64,000 nucleotides of DNA from the NCBI RefSeq assembly GCF_016904945.1, contig NZ_JADIKF010000040.1, positions 186,001 to 250,000 of the forward strand. Direction: 5' to 3'. Shown piece after piece: positions 51,146 through 59,199 of the stretch. Position numbers and translations under genes: made by a program. The DNA comes from Dyella mobilis. GTDB lineage: Bacteria; Pseudomonadota; Gammaproteobacteria; Xanthomonadales; Rhodanobacteraceae. The notes beneath the pieces are model-generated. The model was not told the origin of the DNA. It did not search any database and was given only the letters and a program-made list of their open reading frames with translations. Every line of letters starts with the position of its first letter. Position 1 is the stretch's first letter.

Positions 51146-53681
51146 CTTCACCCACCTCATTGCTACTTTCGCTGGACACATCCGACAACAAATCTTCTCG
51201 TTTGCTACGAATGTCTAAGGCATCGGCCCCTTTTAGGCCTTTGAGGTAGCAAGCAACAAAAATATCTACTCCGTCGTAGCGCGCCATCGTCGCATCAGCG
51301 GCGATAACCCGAACTAGCGCACTCGGATGTTTAATGTGCTTACTATCTCTTCGGCCCCAAGGATGGCTACGCGCACCATCGTCCGGGAAGCGAAGATCAA
51401 GATTCTGATCAACCAATCTTCTCCAAGTAGTCCGCAATATATCTCTAGGAAGCCTACCCAAACCCGATTCCGAGACGCCAACTAGCGCGCACAACCATCC
51501 AACACGAGACTCATCGCTACTTTCCACCTTCAAGTAGTCATCCCATGTCGTTCTCACCACTGCCCATAGCTTATCGTCATCATGCAGTTGAGAATGCAAG
51601 AGTGCGTAGCCACTGATGTCCATTAAGTCAAAAAGTGCAGAAGCCGCAATCTTGATCTGCTGCACAAAACGCTTCCCTTGGCCGTTAGCCGGCCTTAACT
51701 TATCGAATCGCAATAGGCATCCATAAAAATAATTACGAAATAGACGACTAAAAAGCGGTGAATTCGAGCTAATCAATGCTCGCAAAGATGCCTCTCCCGT
51801 CATCAGAAGAAATTGTCCACAATAGTCAGGGAGGCTTTCGGGCCTTTCTTCAAATGCAAGGTCGCATATTTGCTTCGCCATAAGTTCAATAGTGGCATTC
51901 TTGGCAGACACAAGGCGAGCGTTCACCTCATTGATATCAAATTCTGGCCAAGGTAACCCCGTAAGCTTACGTTCGCGAATAACCTCATTCCAAGCATTAG
52001 TCCAAACCAGACTTTGGCGCTCCACCTTATTCCAATATTCCCATTGACGACTACTAAAAGCAGCGGCCAACCAACGAGACTGATCATTGTTTAGCTTGGA
52101 AATAAGACGACTATAAAGATCTCCGGCTTGATCGACTAATACTGCAACACTTTTTACAAACGCTTCTGACTCGGGCCTCATAACCAAATCAGCCTGATAC
52201 CAAATCGGCGTCACGACTTCACCTTCTATGGCATCCTCAAAAGCGAGCCTTGGTGCAAGCCACTCCAATTGTTCTACTGAATACGCAGCAAAGCCTTGCC
52301 TATACAAGGAAGCCGCACTATACCAGTCAATCTCCCCCAACCTATCAACAATATCTCTGCGACTAAGCGCCTGTATGCGCTGACGAACCTCCAATGCAAA
52401 AGATATCGGTAGCGCCGCAATAGAATCAGAGACAGCTAACTTTAATCGAGTTTGCTGCGAGTCAAGGCCACTAGCTGGGGCCGCCACTAAGGCATCGACC
52501 ATCAGTTCGGCGACGCTCCTAATTCTTTCAAATCCAACTTCGATGCAGCCTGCTCGAACTAAAATCTTTGCGTAAAACTGTACGTGCTCGATAACCGAAA
52601 TAACGTTCGCCCATCTACCAGCAGCCGCATTAGCCTTCAGACATTCATCAATAATTTTATGAAGCCTATCATCCAACCATTGCCTATCACCCTTCGAATC
52701 GGGACTTATAGTGGTCCCCGTTTCAATAGCGATTGATAAATGGTGATCCCCTGTTCGATACCAATCCTGATGTATGTATACCTGTTCAAACCATTTACTA
52801 TCCGTAGGAATCTTGCGTTTCTCTAAGCAATAGAATACAGCGAACTTGGTAGTATCTTTAATCAGATCTACCATCGGCGCACCATTCAGGTGAGCCTCCT
52901 TTGCCGTCATATCAACCAGCGTTTCCAAAGTTTCCAATGTTCTACTTGCTTGCTTATAAGCGTGGTACTGAAATGATGGGTCCTGCCATCTATAGCCATC
53001 AGCAACTACCAAGCGCAATGCATCTCGAAGTTCCTCAAATATGTGAGAGGAGAGCTTCGTAGGATCAAATAAATTAAATACCCGCTGACCGAGTCGAACG
53101 AAAGCAAAAACGCCGAATCCAGCCGAAATTGCCACGACTAAGATTGCGGTGTGATTAACCCTTAACCCCGAAAGCCTCAAAGCAATCAGCAGTAGGCATA
53201 GAACTGTAAGAAACGATAGTAAGCGAATGTATAGATTTCCATACCGTTCTTGTGCCAAAAGATTTCGTAAATCATTAGGAACATGTGCATAGATGGCACC
53301 GCCAACAGACGCTATGGCTGCGTAGTACAGACCGATGAATACGCCACCAATGCTGCCAATAGCGGCAAGGAACGTAACGTAATCAGAACTGGAAGGCATT
53401 ACCAAGCCAAGGGATTTGATTGACTCTAGATTTTTCAGGTAATGACTTACGTACGGATCTACTGCCGTTATCACAACACTGGCGATTAGCGCCATCAGGA
53501 ACGCCCCCTTTGCTACCGACAATAGAGCCGATAGAGACCGAGAGTCACTTACCCCACTTTTAAAGCCTTTAACAAAACGATAGTTTTTGGTTCTCAACCA
53601 AAACCGAAAGTTTTCGACAACTTTCCTGCATGACCAGTAAAAGCGAAATTGAGCCACTTGGAGGAAAAAGACTGGTTTCAT
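51129..53681 (-). CDS. Large membrane protein of unknown function
   Basis: 850 residues. Four hydrophobic spans lie within residues 55-190 (GAFLMALIASVVITAV; LAAIGSIGGVFIGLYYAAIA; LLSFLTVLCLLLIALRLSG; TAILVVAISAGFGVFAFVRL), followed by about 650 cytoplasmic, mainly helical residues. GC is far below the core genes. No family recognised. The overlap with the next gene indicates a two-gene system; defence against phage is one possibility, without direct evidence. Confidence 0.72.
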   Translation of the reverse strand: MKPVFFLQVAQFRFYWSCRKVVENFRFWLRTKNYRFVKGFKSGVSDSRSLSALLSVAKGAFLMALIASVVITAVDPYVSHYLKNLESIKSLGLVMPSSSDYVTFLAAIGSIGGVFIGLYYAAIASVGGAIYAHVPNDLRNLLAQERYGNLYIRLLSFLTVLCLLLIALRLSGLRVNHTAILVVAISAGFGVFAFVRLGQRVFNLFDPTKLSSHIFEELRDALRLVVADGYRWQDPSFQYHAYKQASRTLETLETLVDMTAKEAHLNGAPMVDLIKDTTKFAVFYCLEKRKIPTDSKWFEQVYIHQDWYRTGDHHLSIAIETGTTISPDSKGDRQWLDDRLHKIIDECLKANAAAGRWANVISVIEHVQFYAKILVRAGCIEVGFERIRSVAELMVDALVAAPASGLDSQQTRLKLAVSDSIAALPISFALEVRQRIQALSRRDIVDRLGEIDWYSAASLYRQGFAAYSVEQLEWLAPRLAFEDAIEGEVVTPIWYQADLVMRPESEAFVKSVAVLVDQAGDLYSRLISKLNNDQSRWLAAAFSSRQWEYWNKVERQSLVWTNAWNEVIRERKLTGLPWPEFDINEVNARLVSAKNATIELMAKQICDLAFEERPESLPDYCGQFLLMTGEASLRALISSNSPLFSRLFRNYFYGCLLRFDKLRPANGQGKRFVQQIKIAASALFDLMDISGYALLHSQLHDDDKLWAVVRTTWDDYLKVESSDESRVGWLCALVGVSESGLGRLPRDILRTTWRRLVDQNLDLRFPDDGARSHPWGRRDSKHIKHPSALVRVIAADATMARYDGVDIFVACYLKGLKGADALDIRSKREDLLSDVSSESSNEVGEGESSI

Positions 53682-54046
53682 TCGTATGCTCTAACTTCTG
53701 GTTTGACTTTGTCTTTGCTGCGCCGACTAACCATTGCGCTATGACTAAGACCATTTCATACAAGTCGATAGTTACTTTTTCACAATCGAGTTCCACCATC
53801 CGAAATGCGCGCCTACGACGGAAACTATGGCGTATACAGACCGTAGAGCGATTGGGATTGACAGCTTAAACATGGGTGACTTCATTTCTTCGGCCTCATG
53901 AAATCCAAGGATGACATTGCGGCCGAAGGGGTCAGAGCACTTTTCTGTACGAGACTGCAACTTGATCATGCACGCATCTGCAGAATCAAACCCTTCAAAT
54001 AACAGCAACCCGCGTGACCTAACGCGGATCAAATTTTCGTAGAGCT
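53682..54046. other. Upstream region of the large membrane protein, with a duplicated segment
   Basis: No firm gene. It contains 53929-54035, a diverged copy of 56848-56957, and should carry the promoter of the two-gene unit. A minus-strand frame through it starts only at a TTG without a ribosome binding site. Confidence 0.4.
53929..54035. repeat. Diverged repeat, copy 1 of 2
   Basis: About three quarters identical to 56848-56957, with long shared blocks such as CCCTTCAAATAACAGCAA and TGACCTAACGC. On the minus strand both copies read through as VRS-x-GLLLFEG then EKCSDP, so it may be a relic of a coding segment or a shared promoter part. Both lie upstream of minus-strand genes. Confidence 0.55.
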
Positions 54047-54085
54047 GGGGTCAGATTCCTTTAAAAGGAATCTGACCCCTTTTTT
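54047..54085. repeat. Dispersed palindromic repeat, type B (copy 2)
   Basis: GGGGTCAGATTCCTTT pairs perfectly with AAAGGAATCTGACCCC, followed by six Ts: a full intrinsic-terminator layout. About 100 bp beyond the stop of the next minus-strand gene. Confidence 0.8.
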
Positions 54086-54188
54086 GGACCCCTTTTTTGT
54101 TGCAAGGCTTCCCCTAGGAGCGCCCCTATCCACCGAGTACCGATGCCGCAGTTTGTCAGCTCCATTATCCTAAGACCCTAGGAGCTCC

Positions 54189-54515
54189 CTAGGTATGGTC
54201 CAGGGTAATTTTTCCATGGCCCACACCAAGAGCCAGATAATTGAAGGCCAGCGCCTTGAACCGAGCCACACCTTCCTCGATGCCGATCTTGGGACCGTCG
54301 TCCATAGGGAACCAGATACCCGTTTCACCATGCTTAGCCTGAGAACGCACAGACCCATCCGGGTAGATATCCACCTCCAGCTCGACACCGAGGACCGTGA
54401 CGATCCATTTGTCCCGTTTGACGTCGTAGTAGTGAATGGTCCCAGCTTGGGTGAAGCCGTTGTAAGACCAGACGTAGATGAGTTCGCCTTGGTGTCCGAC
54501 CTGAGCCTTGAGCAT
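54189..54515 (-). CDS. Small hypothetical protein
   Basis: 108 residues with AGGGGG upstream of the ATG. Beta-rich (GELIYVWSYNGFTQAGTIHY, WIVTVLGVELEVDIYPDG). Cytoplasmic. No family recognised. Bounded by a type B repeat on one side and a type A repeat on the other. Confidence 0.62.
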   Translation of the reverse strand: MLKAQVGHQGELIYVWSYNGFTQAGTIHYYDVKRDKWIVTVLGVELEVDIYPDGSVRSQAKHGETGIWFPMDDGPKIGIEEGVARFKALAFNYLALGVGHGKITLDHT

Positions 54516-54569
54516 TGAACAACCCCCTGTGATGAGCCATCGATGGTAGGGCCGTGGGGAGAGTGTGGA

Positions 54570-54623
54570 AAAACGGGGCCGGGTTCACTTCCTGAAGAGA
54601 TAAAATGAACCTGACCCCGTTTT
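54570..54623. repeat. Dispersed palindromic repeat, type A (copy 4)
   Basis: Arms AAAACGGGGCCGGGTTCACT and AATGAACCTGACCCCGTTTT, loop CCTGAAGAGATA. Ends 12 bp from the stop of the truncated gene next to it. Confidence 0.8.
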
Positions 54624-54634
54624 CAATTAACTAC

Positions 54635-54796
54635 CTAGGCCCTTCGCGCACCTACGATATCCCCGATGCTCCGAACAAACGATTGAGTGTCGAGAAAGTA
54701 ATTTGGGTAAGCTTTTCGTAGTCCCTTCACAGAACCACCTGTAATCAAAACTGGGTCCAGTTTTTCACCATTTCGAACCCGATCTTCCACGGCCGC
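54635..54796 (-). pseudogene. C-terminal gene fragment cut by a repeat
   Basis: About 53 codons, ending LRKAYPNYFLDTQSFVRSIG and DIVGARRA, are open up to the type A repeat at 54798, where similarity to any protein would stop because the repeat itself supplies the first codons. No start codon belongs to it. It looks like the 3' end of a larger gene lost by recombination at the repeat. Confidence 0.55.
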
Positions 54797-54797
54797 G

Positions 54798-54852
54798 AAA
54801 AACGGGGTCAGGTTCACTTCCTGAGCAGAGAAAGCAAACCTGCTCCCGTTTT
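54798..54852. repeat. Dispersed palindromic repeat, type A (copy 5)
   Basis: Arms AAAACGGGGTCAGGTTCACT and AAGCAAACCTGCTCCCGTTTT-like sequence around CCTGAGCAGAG. It begins right at the truncated end of the gene fragment and ends 4 bp from the stop of the next gene. Confidence 0.8.
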
Positions 54853-54856
54853 CGAC

Positions 54857-55750
54857 TCACAAAGCAATTCCAATTGGCGGCGCAGTGACAGGCACCTGCA
54901 AGACCATGCCAGCATCCACATCACTAAGCGATGGCATGCGAGTCTTTTCAAGCACCATTTCAACGTCCACCGCAATGGCGGCAGCTCGGGTCACGGTATC
55001 GTGGTCCTCATGATTACCAGAAACTTCAGCACGAAGTTGGTTTAGTAATCGAGCCTGTAGCTCTGTAATGACTTGCACAAAGCCTGCCGTTTCATATTGC
55101 TCCATATAGCCCTTCAGATCAGGGAACATTTCCCCAACTGTCTGAATAACTTTTTCAACAGACACCAGCTCATTTTCAGAACAACCAGTCTTCAGCACTA
55201 TCCAGCGAGTAACTCCATGCATCGTTATTACTCGTATTGCCTCGAAACACTTCCATGCATCGGACGAAATGTAAGGTTGTGCAGACGACGCATTATGGCG
55301 ATTAAGTTCCGTCGTATCATAATCAAACACTTCAAAAACTCGCCTGAACTGTGCGCTTCGCTCCGCTTCTCGCGCGGCCTCATCAAATTTGAGGCGCCAT
55401 ACAAACGCACAAACGGCTCCAGCCTCGCGCAATACACGAGCGGCATCCCACACGTTATCTACAGCTAAAAGCTTCTTCTCATACAAGCACGCACTCCGAT
55501 GCGACCTTGCAGCGAGCGACGCTTCGCGCACCGCAGCAGTGCTTGCAGAAAGGTCGGCCTGGGTCGCCTTCAGTTCATCCTCAGCTTTTCGGAGATCACT
55601 ATTGAGCTGTGCCAATTTCACATCATATTCTGCCTTGATGGAAGTCGTCAGCCTTTCACCTATCCATTTTCGGCACAGCCAAACCAATATTCCAATCAAG
55701 AAAATCGCCGTCGCTGCCGAGCCAAGGATATTTGACAACCAACTGACCAT
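54857..55750 (-). CDS. Membrane-anchored coiled-coil protein
   Basis: 297 residues. One N-terminal span (AATAIFLIGILVWLCRKWIG), a coiled coil at about 35-85 (VKLAQLNSDLRKAEDELKAT), then a helical cytoplasmic domain (EKVIQTVGEMFPDLKGYMEQ). This layout is common among membrane-linked accessory proteins, some of them in phage defence; no family recognised. Low GC. Confidence 0.66.
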   Translation of the reverse strand: MVSWLSNILGSAATAIFLIGILVWLCRKWIGERLTTSIKAEYDVKLAQLNSDLRKAEDELKATQADLSASTAAVREASLAARSHRSACLYEKKLLAVDNVWDAARVLREAGAVCAFVWRLKFDEAAREAERSAQFRRVFEVFDYDTTELNRHNASSAQPYISSDAWKCFEAIRVITMHGVTRWIVLKTGCSENELVSVEKVIQTVGEMFPDLKGYMEQYETAGFVQVITELQARLLNQLRAEVSGNHEDHDTVTRAAAIAVDVEMVLEKTRMPSLSDVDAGMVLQVPVTAPPIGIAL

Positions 55751-55843
55751 ACGTATCCCCTATGTTTTCGAACACGCGACAAGAAGCTTACATGGCCTCG
55801 AAACAGATAAAGGCTCAAAGCATTTCCCTGAACAAGTAGAATT

Positions 55844-55882
55844 GGGGTCGGATTCCTTTAAAAGGAATCCGACCCCTTTTTT
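55844..55882. repeat. Dispersed palindromic repeat, type B (copy 3)
   Basis: GGGGTCGGATTCCTTT pairs perfectly with AAAGGAATCCGACCCC, then six Ts. It lies 44 bp past the stop of the DUF2971 gene. Confidence 0.8.
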
Positions 55883-55926
55883 ACGTGTGGTGAGCCTAAC
55901 CTTTTCGCAATCGGAACAGCGATATA

Positions 55927-56796
55927 TCAGGCGTTCAGCGCGTAAGGAAGGGCAACAAGTGCGAACGCGTCCCTCTGCATGTACATGCGGAACACTTGCA
56001 CGTCGGGTAGTCCACGAGCTTTTCGCGCAATCAGCAATTCACGAATCAGACCTAACGTCTTCGCTTCAACTTTGCACCCCAAATAAATCGACAACACGCG
56101 CGCACTGTCCAGTTCCACATGTGTGCGCGCCGCATCCGGTTTAACGACACGCCATTCCAGCTCATACCCCCAGCATCTGGCTTTGTACATTACACTGCGA
56201 AACACTTGACGATCCGAATGCTCCGCGTTGAGCAACATCGCGGGAAAATCTTTCCCGTAGACCACGGGAAAGAGCTTCATTGCTTGCCCTGCATCCCGGT
56301 TGAATGCTTGGTACTCAACTGCAACGCCTCTGTGACTCGTCCCGTAGTGCGACCACATCAACATATCGCTAGGTGTTTCGGAAAAGCACGAAAGACCAAG
56401 CCTATCCAGCGTGCCATTGAGTATTTCATTCAGTCGAGGCCAGTCCTGCGGTGCGGCCAGAAAGTTATCCGCGAACTGGTCGGCTTGATGCTCAGGTATA
56501 CCAAGTCGAAACCCTGCGCCACGGATAAACCTGCGCACTTCCTCGTCTCCAGGCTGCAGCCATTCTAGACGGGAGTCAAAGGGGTCGTTGAATTGCGTGC
56601 GGCTACAGAGATATAACCGTGAGTTAACTAATGCGTCCTCCAGCTTGGCTCGCGTAGCATCCGTATCTGGAGCTATGTACCTGTAGAGATGGCGTGGAAA
56701 GTGGTCTCCGCCACCAAATTGCTTACGCTGCTCGATCGTTTGCCTAAGCCAATCACGATCCTCTAGATCAAGCATCAAAGCATCAGCAATTGCCAT
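55927..56796 (-). CDS. DUF2971 domain protein
   Basis: 289 residues with AGGGGGA upstream of the ATG. The family pattern is clear: HLYRYIAPDTD near residue 35, CSRTQFNDPFDSR, LSCFSETPSDMLMWSHYGTS and HRGVAVEYQAF. DUF2971 proteins are frequent in defence and accessory islands; biochemistry unknown. Confidence 0.8.
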   Translation of the reverse strand: MAIADALMLDLEDRDWLRQTIEQRKQFGGGDHFPRHLYRYIAPDTDATRAKLEDALVNSRLYLCSRTQFNDPFDSRLEWLQPGDEEVRRFIRGAGFRLGIPEHQADQFADNFLAAPQDWPRLNEILNGTLDRLGLSCFSETPSDMLMWSHYGTSHRGVAVEYQAFNRDAGQAMKLFPVVYGKDFPAMLLNAEHSDRQVFRSVMYKARCWGYELEWRVVKPDAARTHVELDSARVLSIYLGCKVEAKTLGLIRELLIARKARGLPDVQVFRMYMQRDAFALVALPYALNA

Positions 56797-56847
56797 GGTG
56801 TCCCCCTTTTATTCTTGCAGGATCTGGAAATAACTGGTCGAAATAAC

Positions 56848-56957
56848 GGGTCGGAACACTTTTCTATACGATGCCATGCCCCGGTCATATACGCATCTTC
56901 GAAATTGAGCCCTTCAAATAACAGCAATCCGCTTGACCTAACGCAGGTCGAGTTTTA
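56848..56957. repeat. Diverged repeat, copy 2 of 2
   Basis: Counterpart of 53929-54035, here directly upstream of the DUF2971 gene. Its position upstream of two otherwise unrelated accessory genes fits a carried promoter segment. Confidence 0.55.
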
Positions 56958-57010
56958 GTTTGATCTAGTCGCTGCCAAATCAGCGACCGGGTGTGACAAC
57001 CCGAAGCTAC

Positions 57011-57038
57011 GGCGCAAAAGCGCCCACCGGCGCTTTTT
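57011..57038 (+). promoter_or_regulatory. Leader with mutually exclusive hairpins
   Basis: GGCGC (57011-57015) can pair with GCGCC (57020-57024), or that GCGCC can pair with GGCGC (57029-57033), which is followed by TTTTT. The two stems share one arm, so they exclude each other: an antiterminator/terminator layout upstream of the gene at 57183. The surrounding 57000-57180 also contains further stems. Confidence 0.55.
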
Positions 57039-57182
57039 CTATGCGCAAACACGCTCCCGAGCTTATGGCGGGCGTGTCGGGCAGGCTTTTGCCTGGCCGG
57101 TAACGTAGCTCCGGTTTGTCACCCCGGCACGTCCGCCGCCCGCGCTTCTGCGAGCGGCGGCTTTCCGCATCGCAAGGAGCGA

Positions 57183-57497
57183 ATGATGAAACGACGCGCA
57201 CCCGGAGCCTGGATCAGCCTCAATACCAGTTATTACGCCGCACCCGTTTGCCAGCCGATGAGCCTGCTGGATGACGCGGATCTGCTGCTTGGCAGCGCGC
57301 GCGGTATCGCGCAAAGCCTCTCCGAATTGCTATCGCAGGATGGAGAAAGTCACCCGGTCGGCTTGGCCGATGCGTTGTGGGGTGTGGCGTTGTTGGTCGA
57401 GATGGGGCAAAGCAGCGCGCAGGAGGCGAATCGGCGGATTCAGAAGCTGCGGCGGAGTCTTCGGGTTGTTGAGAAGGAGAAGGATGTTGAGGCGTAG
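57183..57497 (+). CDS. Small hypothetical protein with structured leader
   Basis: 104 residues with AAGGAG directly upstream. Helical, with PMSLLDDADLLLGSARGIAQ and a charged C-terminal helix (ANRRIQKLRRSLRVVEKEKD). I do not recognise the family. The long upstream leader with attenuator-like stems suggests regulated expression. Confidence 0.62.
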   Translation: MMKRRAPGAWISLNTSYYAAPVCQPMSLLDDADLLLGSARGIAQSLSELLSQDGESHPVGLADALWGVALLVEMGQSSAQEANRRIQKLRRSLRVVEKEKDVEA

Positions 57498-57665
57498 GGG
57501 GATGGTTGTCCTCTTGGTGGCAGAGGAGCTGCATCAGCTCTAACGCCGCGCGTTGCCGCAGCAAAGTCGCTGGACCCCAGCTTTCGCTGGGGTGACGGGT
57601 ACGGGGGGCGGTAAAGGGGCGGCGAGATGGTGTTGAGGGGTGGTTGCTTTGGTTTTTTCTTGCAT

Positions 57666-57698
57666 AAAAAAACCCGCCTGATGGCGGGTTTCTTTTTT
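57666..57698. terminator. Bidirectional intrinsic terminator
   Basis: AACCCGCC-TGAT-GGCGGGTT with an A-run on the left and TCTTTTTT on the right, so it works on both strands. On the minus strand it lies 40 bp behind the tRNA-Leu gene and ends that operon. Confidence 0.85.
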
Positions 57699-57737
57699 GC
57701 TGCGGGATTCCTTTGGTGGGAATCCTGAAGCTGTTGT

Positions 57738-57823
57738 TGGTGCCCAAGGGGGGACTCGAACCCCCACGACTTGCGTCGCTACCACCTCAAGGTAGTGCGT
57801 CTACCAATTCCGCCACCTGGGCA
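57738..57823 (-). tRNA. tRNA-Leu (anticodon GAG)
   Basis: 86 nt including the encoded CCA. Class II tRNA: acceptor TGCCCAG/TTGGGCA, D-arm with GGCGGAATTGGTAGACGC, anticodon stem ACCTT/GGTGG region with anticodon GAG (57786-57788), long variable arm and T-arm GGGGGTTCGAGTCCCCC. It follows secG on the same strand, an arrangement known from Enterobacteria and Xanthomonadales. Confidence 0.95.
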
Positions 57824-57835
57824 GGTGTCTTGCTT

Positions 57836-58312
57836 TTAGTGCTTGCTGGATGCCGCTGCCGGAGCCGTGGCTGCCGGTACTTCACCCTGTTTTGCTGCCG
57901 GAGCCGGCTGGGCTGCTGGCACGTCGCCGTTGCCTGCGGCCGGAGCGGTGGGCGCCGGGGTTGCTGCTTGCGGCTGGGCCGGAGCAGCGGGCTGCGCATT
58001 CTGCGCTGCGGCGGGCTTGTTGCCAAGACTTGCCATGACGCCCAGATCGTTGTTGGCCTGCTGGGCGCGGATGGTACCGCCGTTCATCTTCAAATACATG
58101 CCCATGCCGATGCTGAGCGCAAAGAACAGCGCGGCAAGCACGGCGGTGGAGCGCGAAAGGAAGTTGGCGGAGCCACGTGCGCCGAACACCGTGGCGGAGG
58201 CGCCGGCACCAAAGCCGGAACCTGCATCGGCGCCTGCGCCGCGCTGCATGAGGATCAGCACGATCATCGCGGCAGCGATCAGAATGTAGAACACGCTGAA
58301 GATGACGAACAT
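57836..58312 (-). CDS. secG: Protein translocase subunit SecG
   Basis: 158 residues. The first 75 carry the two membrane spans and the conserved loop of SecG (VLILMQRGAGADAGSGFGAG, then GARGSANFLSRSTAVLAALF). The tail of about 80 residues is Ala/Pro/Gln-rich and low in complexity, longer than in enteric SecG (about 110 residues in total). SecG joins SecYE and assists SecA-driven export. Flanked by tpiA and tRNA-Leu. Confidence 0.93.
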   Translation of the reverse strand: MFVIFSVFYILIAAAMIVLILMQRGAGADAGSGFGAGASATVFGARGSANFLSRSTAVLAALFFALSIGMGMYLKMNGGTIRAQQANNDLGVMASLGNKPAAAQNAQPAAPAQPQAATPAPTAPAAGNGDVPAAQPAPAAKQGEVPAATAPAAASSKH

Positions 58313-58339
58313 GGTGTCTCGCGTAGGGTCTGGTGTCGC

Positions 58340-59089
58340 TCAGTGGGCGGCGTGGCAGATGGCGATGAAGTCGGCAGCGATCAATGCCGCGCCTCCGATC
58401 AGGCCCCCATCCACGTCCGGCTGCGCAAAAAGCTCTGCAGCATTGGCCGCTTTGACGCTGCCGCCGTAAAGCAGCCGAGTCAGACGGGCAATCATAGCAT
58501 CCCCCTGGGCGAGTTGGCTACGGATGAATGCATGCACGTCCTGTGCCTGCTGCGGGGTGGCGGTGTGGCCGGTGCCGATGGCCCAGACCGGTTCGTAGGC
58601 CACCACGGCGGTGTCGAAGCTGGCTATGCCGTTCAGCGCGATCACGGCCTGCAGCTGGGCGGCGATCACGGCCTCGGTTTCGCCGGCTTCGCGCTGGGCC
58701 AGGGTCTCGCCCACGCACAGGATGGGGGTGAGGCCGGCCGCGCGGGCGGCGGCGAACTTGCGCGCCACCTGTTCGTTGCTTTCGCGGTGGTACTGGCGGC
58801 GCTCGGAGTGACCCACCAGGGTCCATTGGGCGCCGACATCGGCCACCATGGCGGCGGCCACTTCGCCGGTGTAGGCACCCTGCCCTTCGTGCTCGCTCAC
58901 ATCCTGGGCACCGAAGGCCAGGCCGGAGCCGGCGTGCGCCGCAGCGAGGGTGGCCAGGTAGGGAAACGGCGGGCAGACCAGTACATCCACATCGGCCGGC
59001 TTGGCTTGCACGATGTCGTGCACCAGGGCTTCGGCCATCGAGCGGCTGCCGTGCATTTTCCAGTTACCGGCGACGAGTTTCTTGCGCAT
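58340..59089 (-). CDS. tpiA: Triosephosphate isomerase
   Basis: 249 residues, the normal length. All active-site pieces are present: Asn and Lys in GNWKMHG, His in VGHSERRQYH, catalytic Glu in VVAYEPVWAIGTG (loop 6 follows), and LLYGGSVKAANA with DGGLIGGAAL for phosphate binding. Interconverts dihydroxyacetone phosphate and glyceraldehyde 3-phosphate. Start at 59089 begins MRKKLVAGNWK. 27 bp upstream of secG. Confidence 0.96.
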   Translation of the reverse strand: MRKKLVAGNWKMHGSRSMAEALVHDIVQAKPADVDVLVCPPFPYLATLAAAHAGSGLAFGAQDVSEHEGQGAYTGEVAAAMVADVGAQWTLVGHSERRQYHRESNEQVARKFAAARAAGLTPILCVGETLAQREAGETEAVIAAQLQAVIALNGIASFDTAVVAYEPVWAIGTGHTATPQQAQDVHAFIRSQLAQGDAMIARLTRLLYGGSVKAANAAELFAQPDVDGGLIGGAALIAADFIAICHAAH

Positions 59090-59199
59090 GAGTGCGTCCG
59101 CTGCAAAACGAAAGCTGGCAAGCTTAACCAGCGTGCGCAGCGGACAGCAATGCGCGTTGCCGCATTTATTCATTTCACTCGATCTAAGGAAACCGCCGC

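Noticed and set aside
53772..54032. 86-codon minus-strand frame upstream of the large membrane protein
   Set aside because: It starts at a TTG without ribosome binding site, and its first part is the duplicated 53929-54035 segment; kept as a repeat instead.
54635..54817. Intact 60-residue gene starting at 54817
   Set aside because: The first codons come from the type A repeat itself; the remaining part looks like the C-terminal end of a larger lost gene.
45073..55882. Integron attC sites as explanation for the palindromes behind gene stops
   Set aside because: The palindromes lack the RYYYAAC/GTTRRRY core sites, end in T-runs, and the neighbouring genes lie on both strands; no integron integrase is present.
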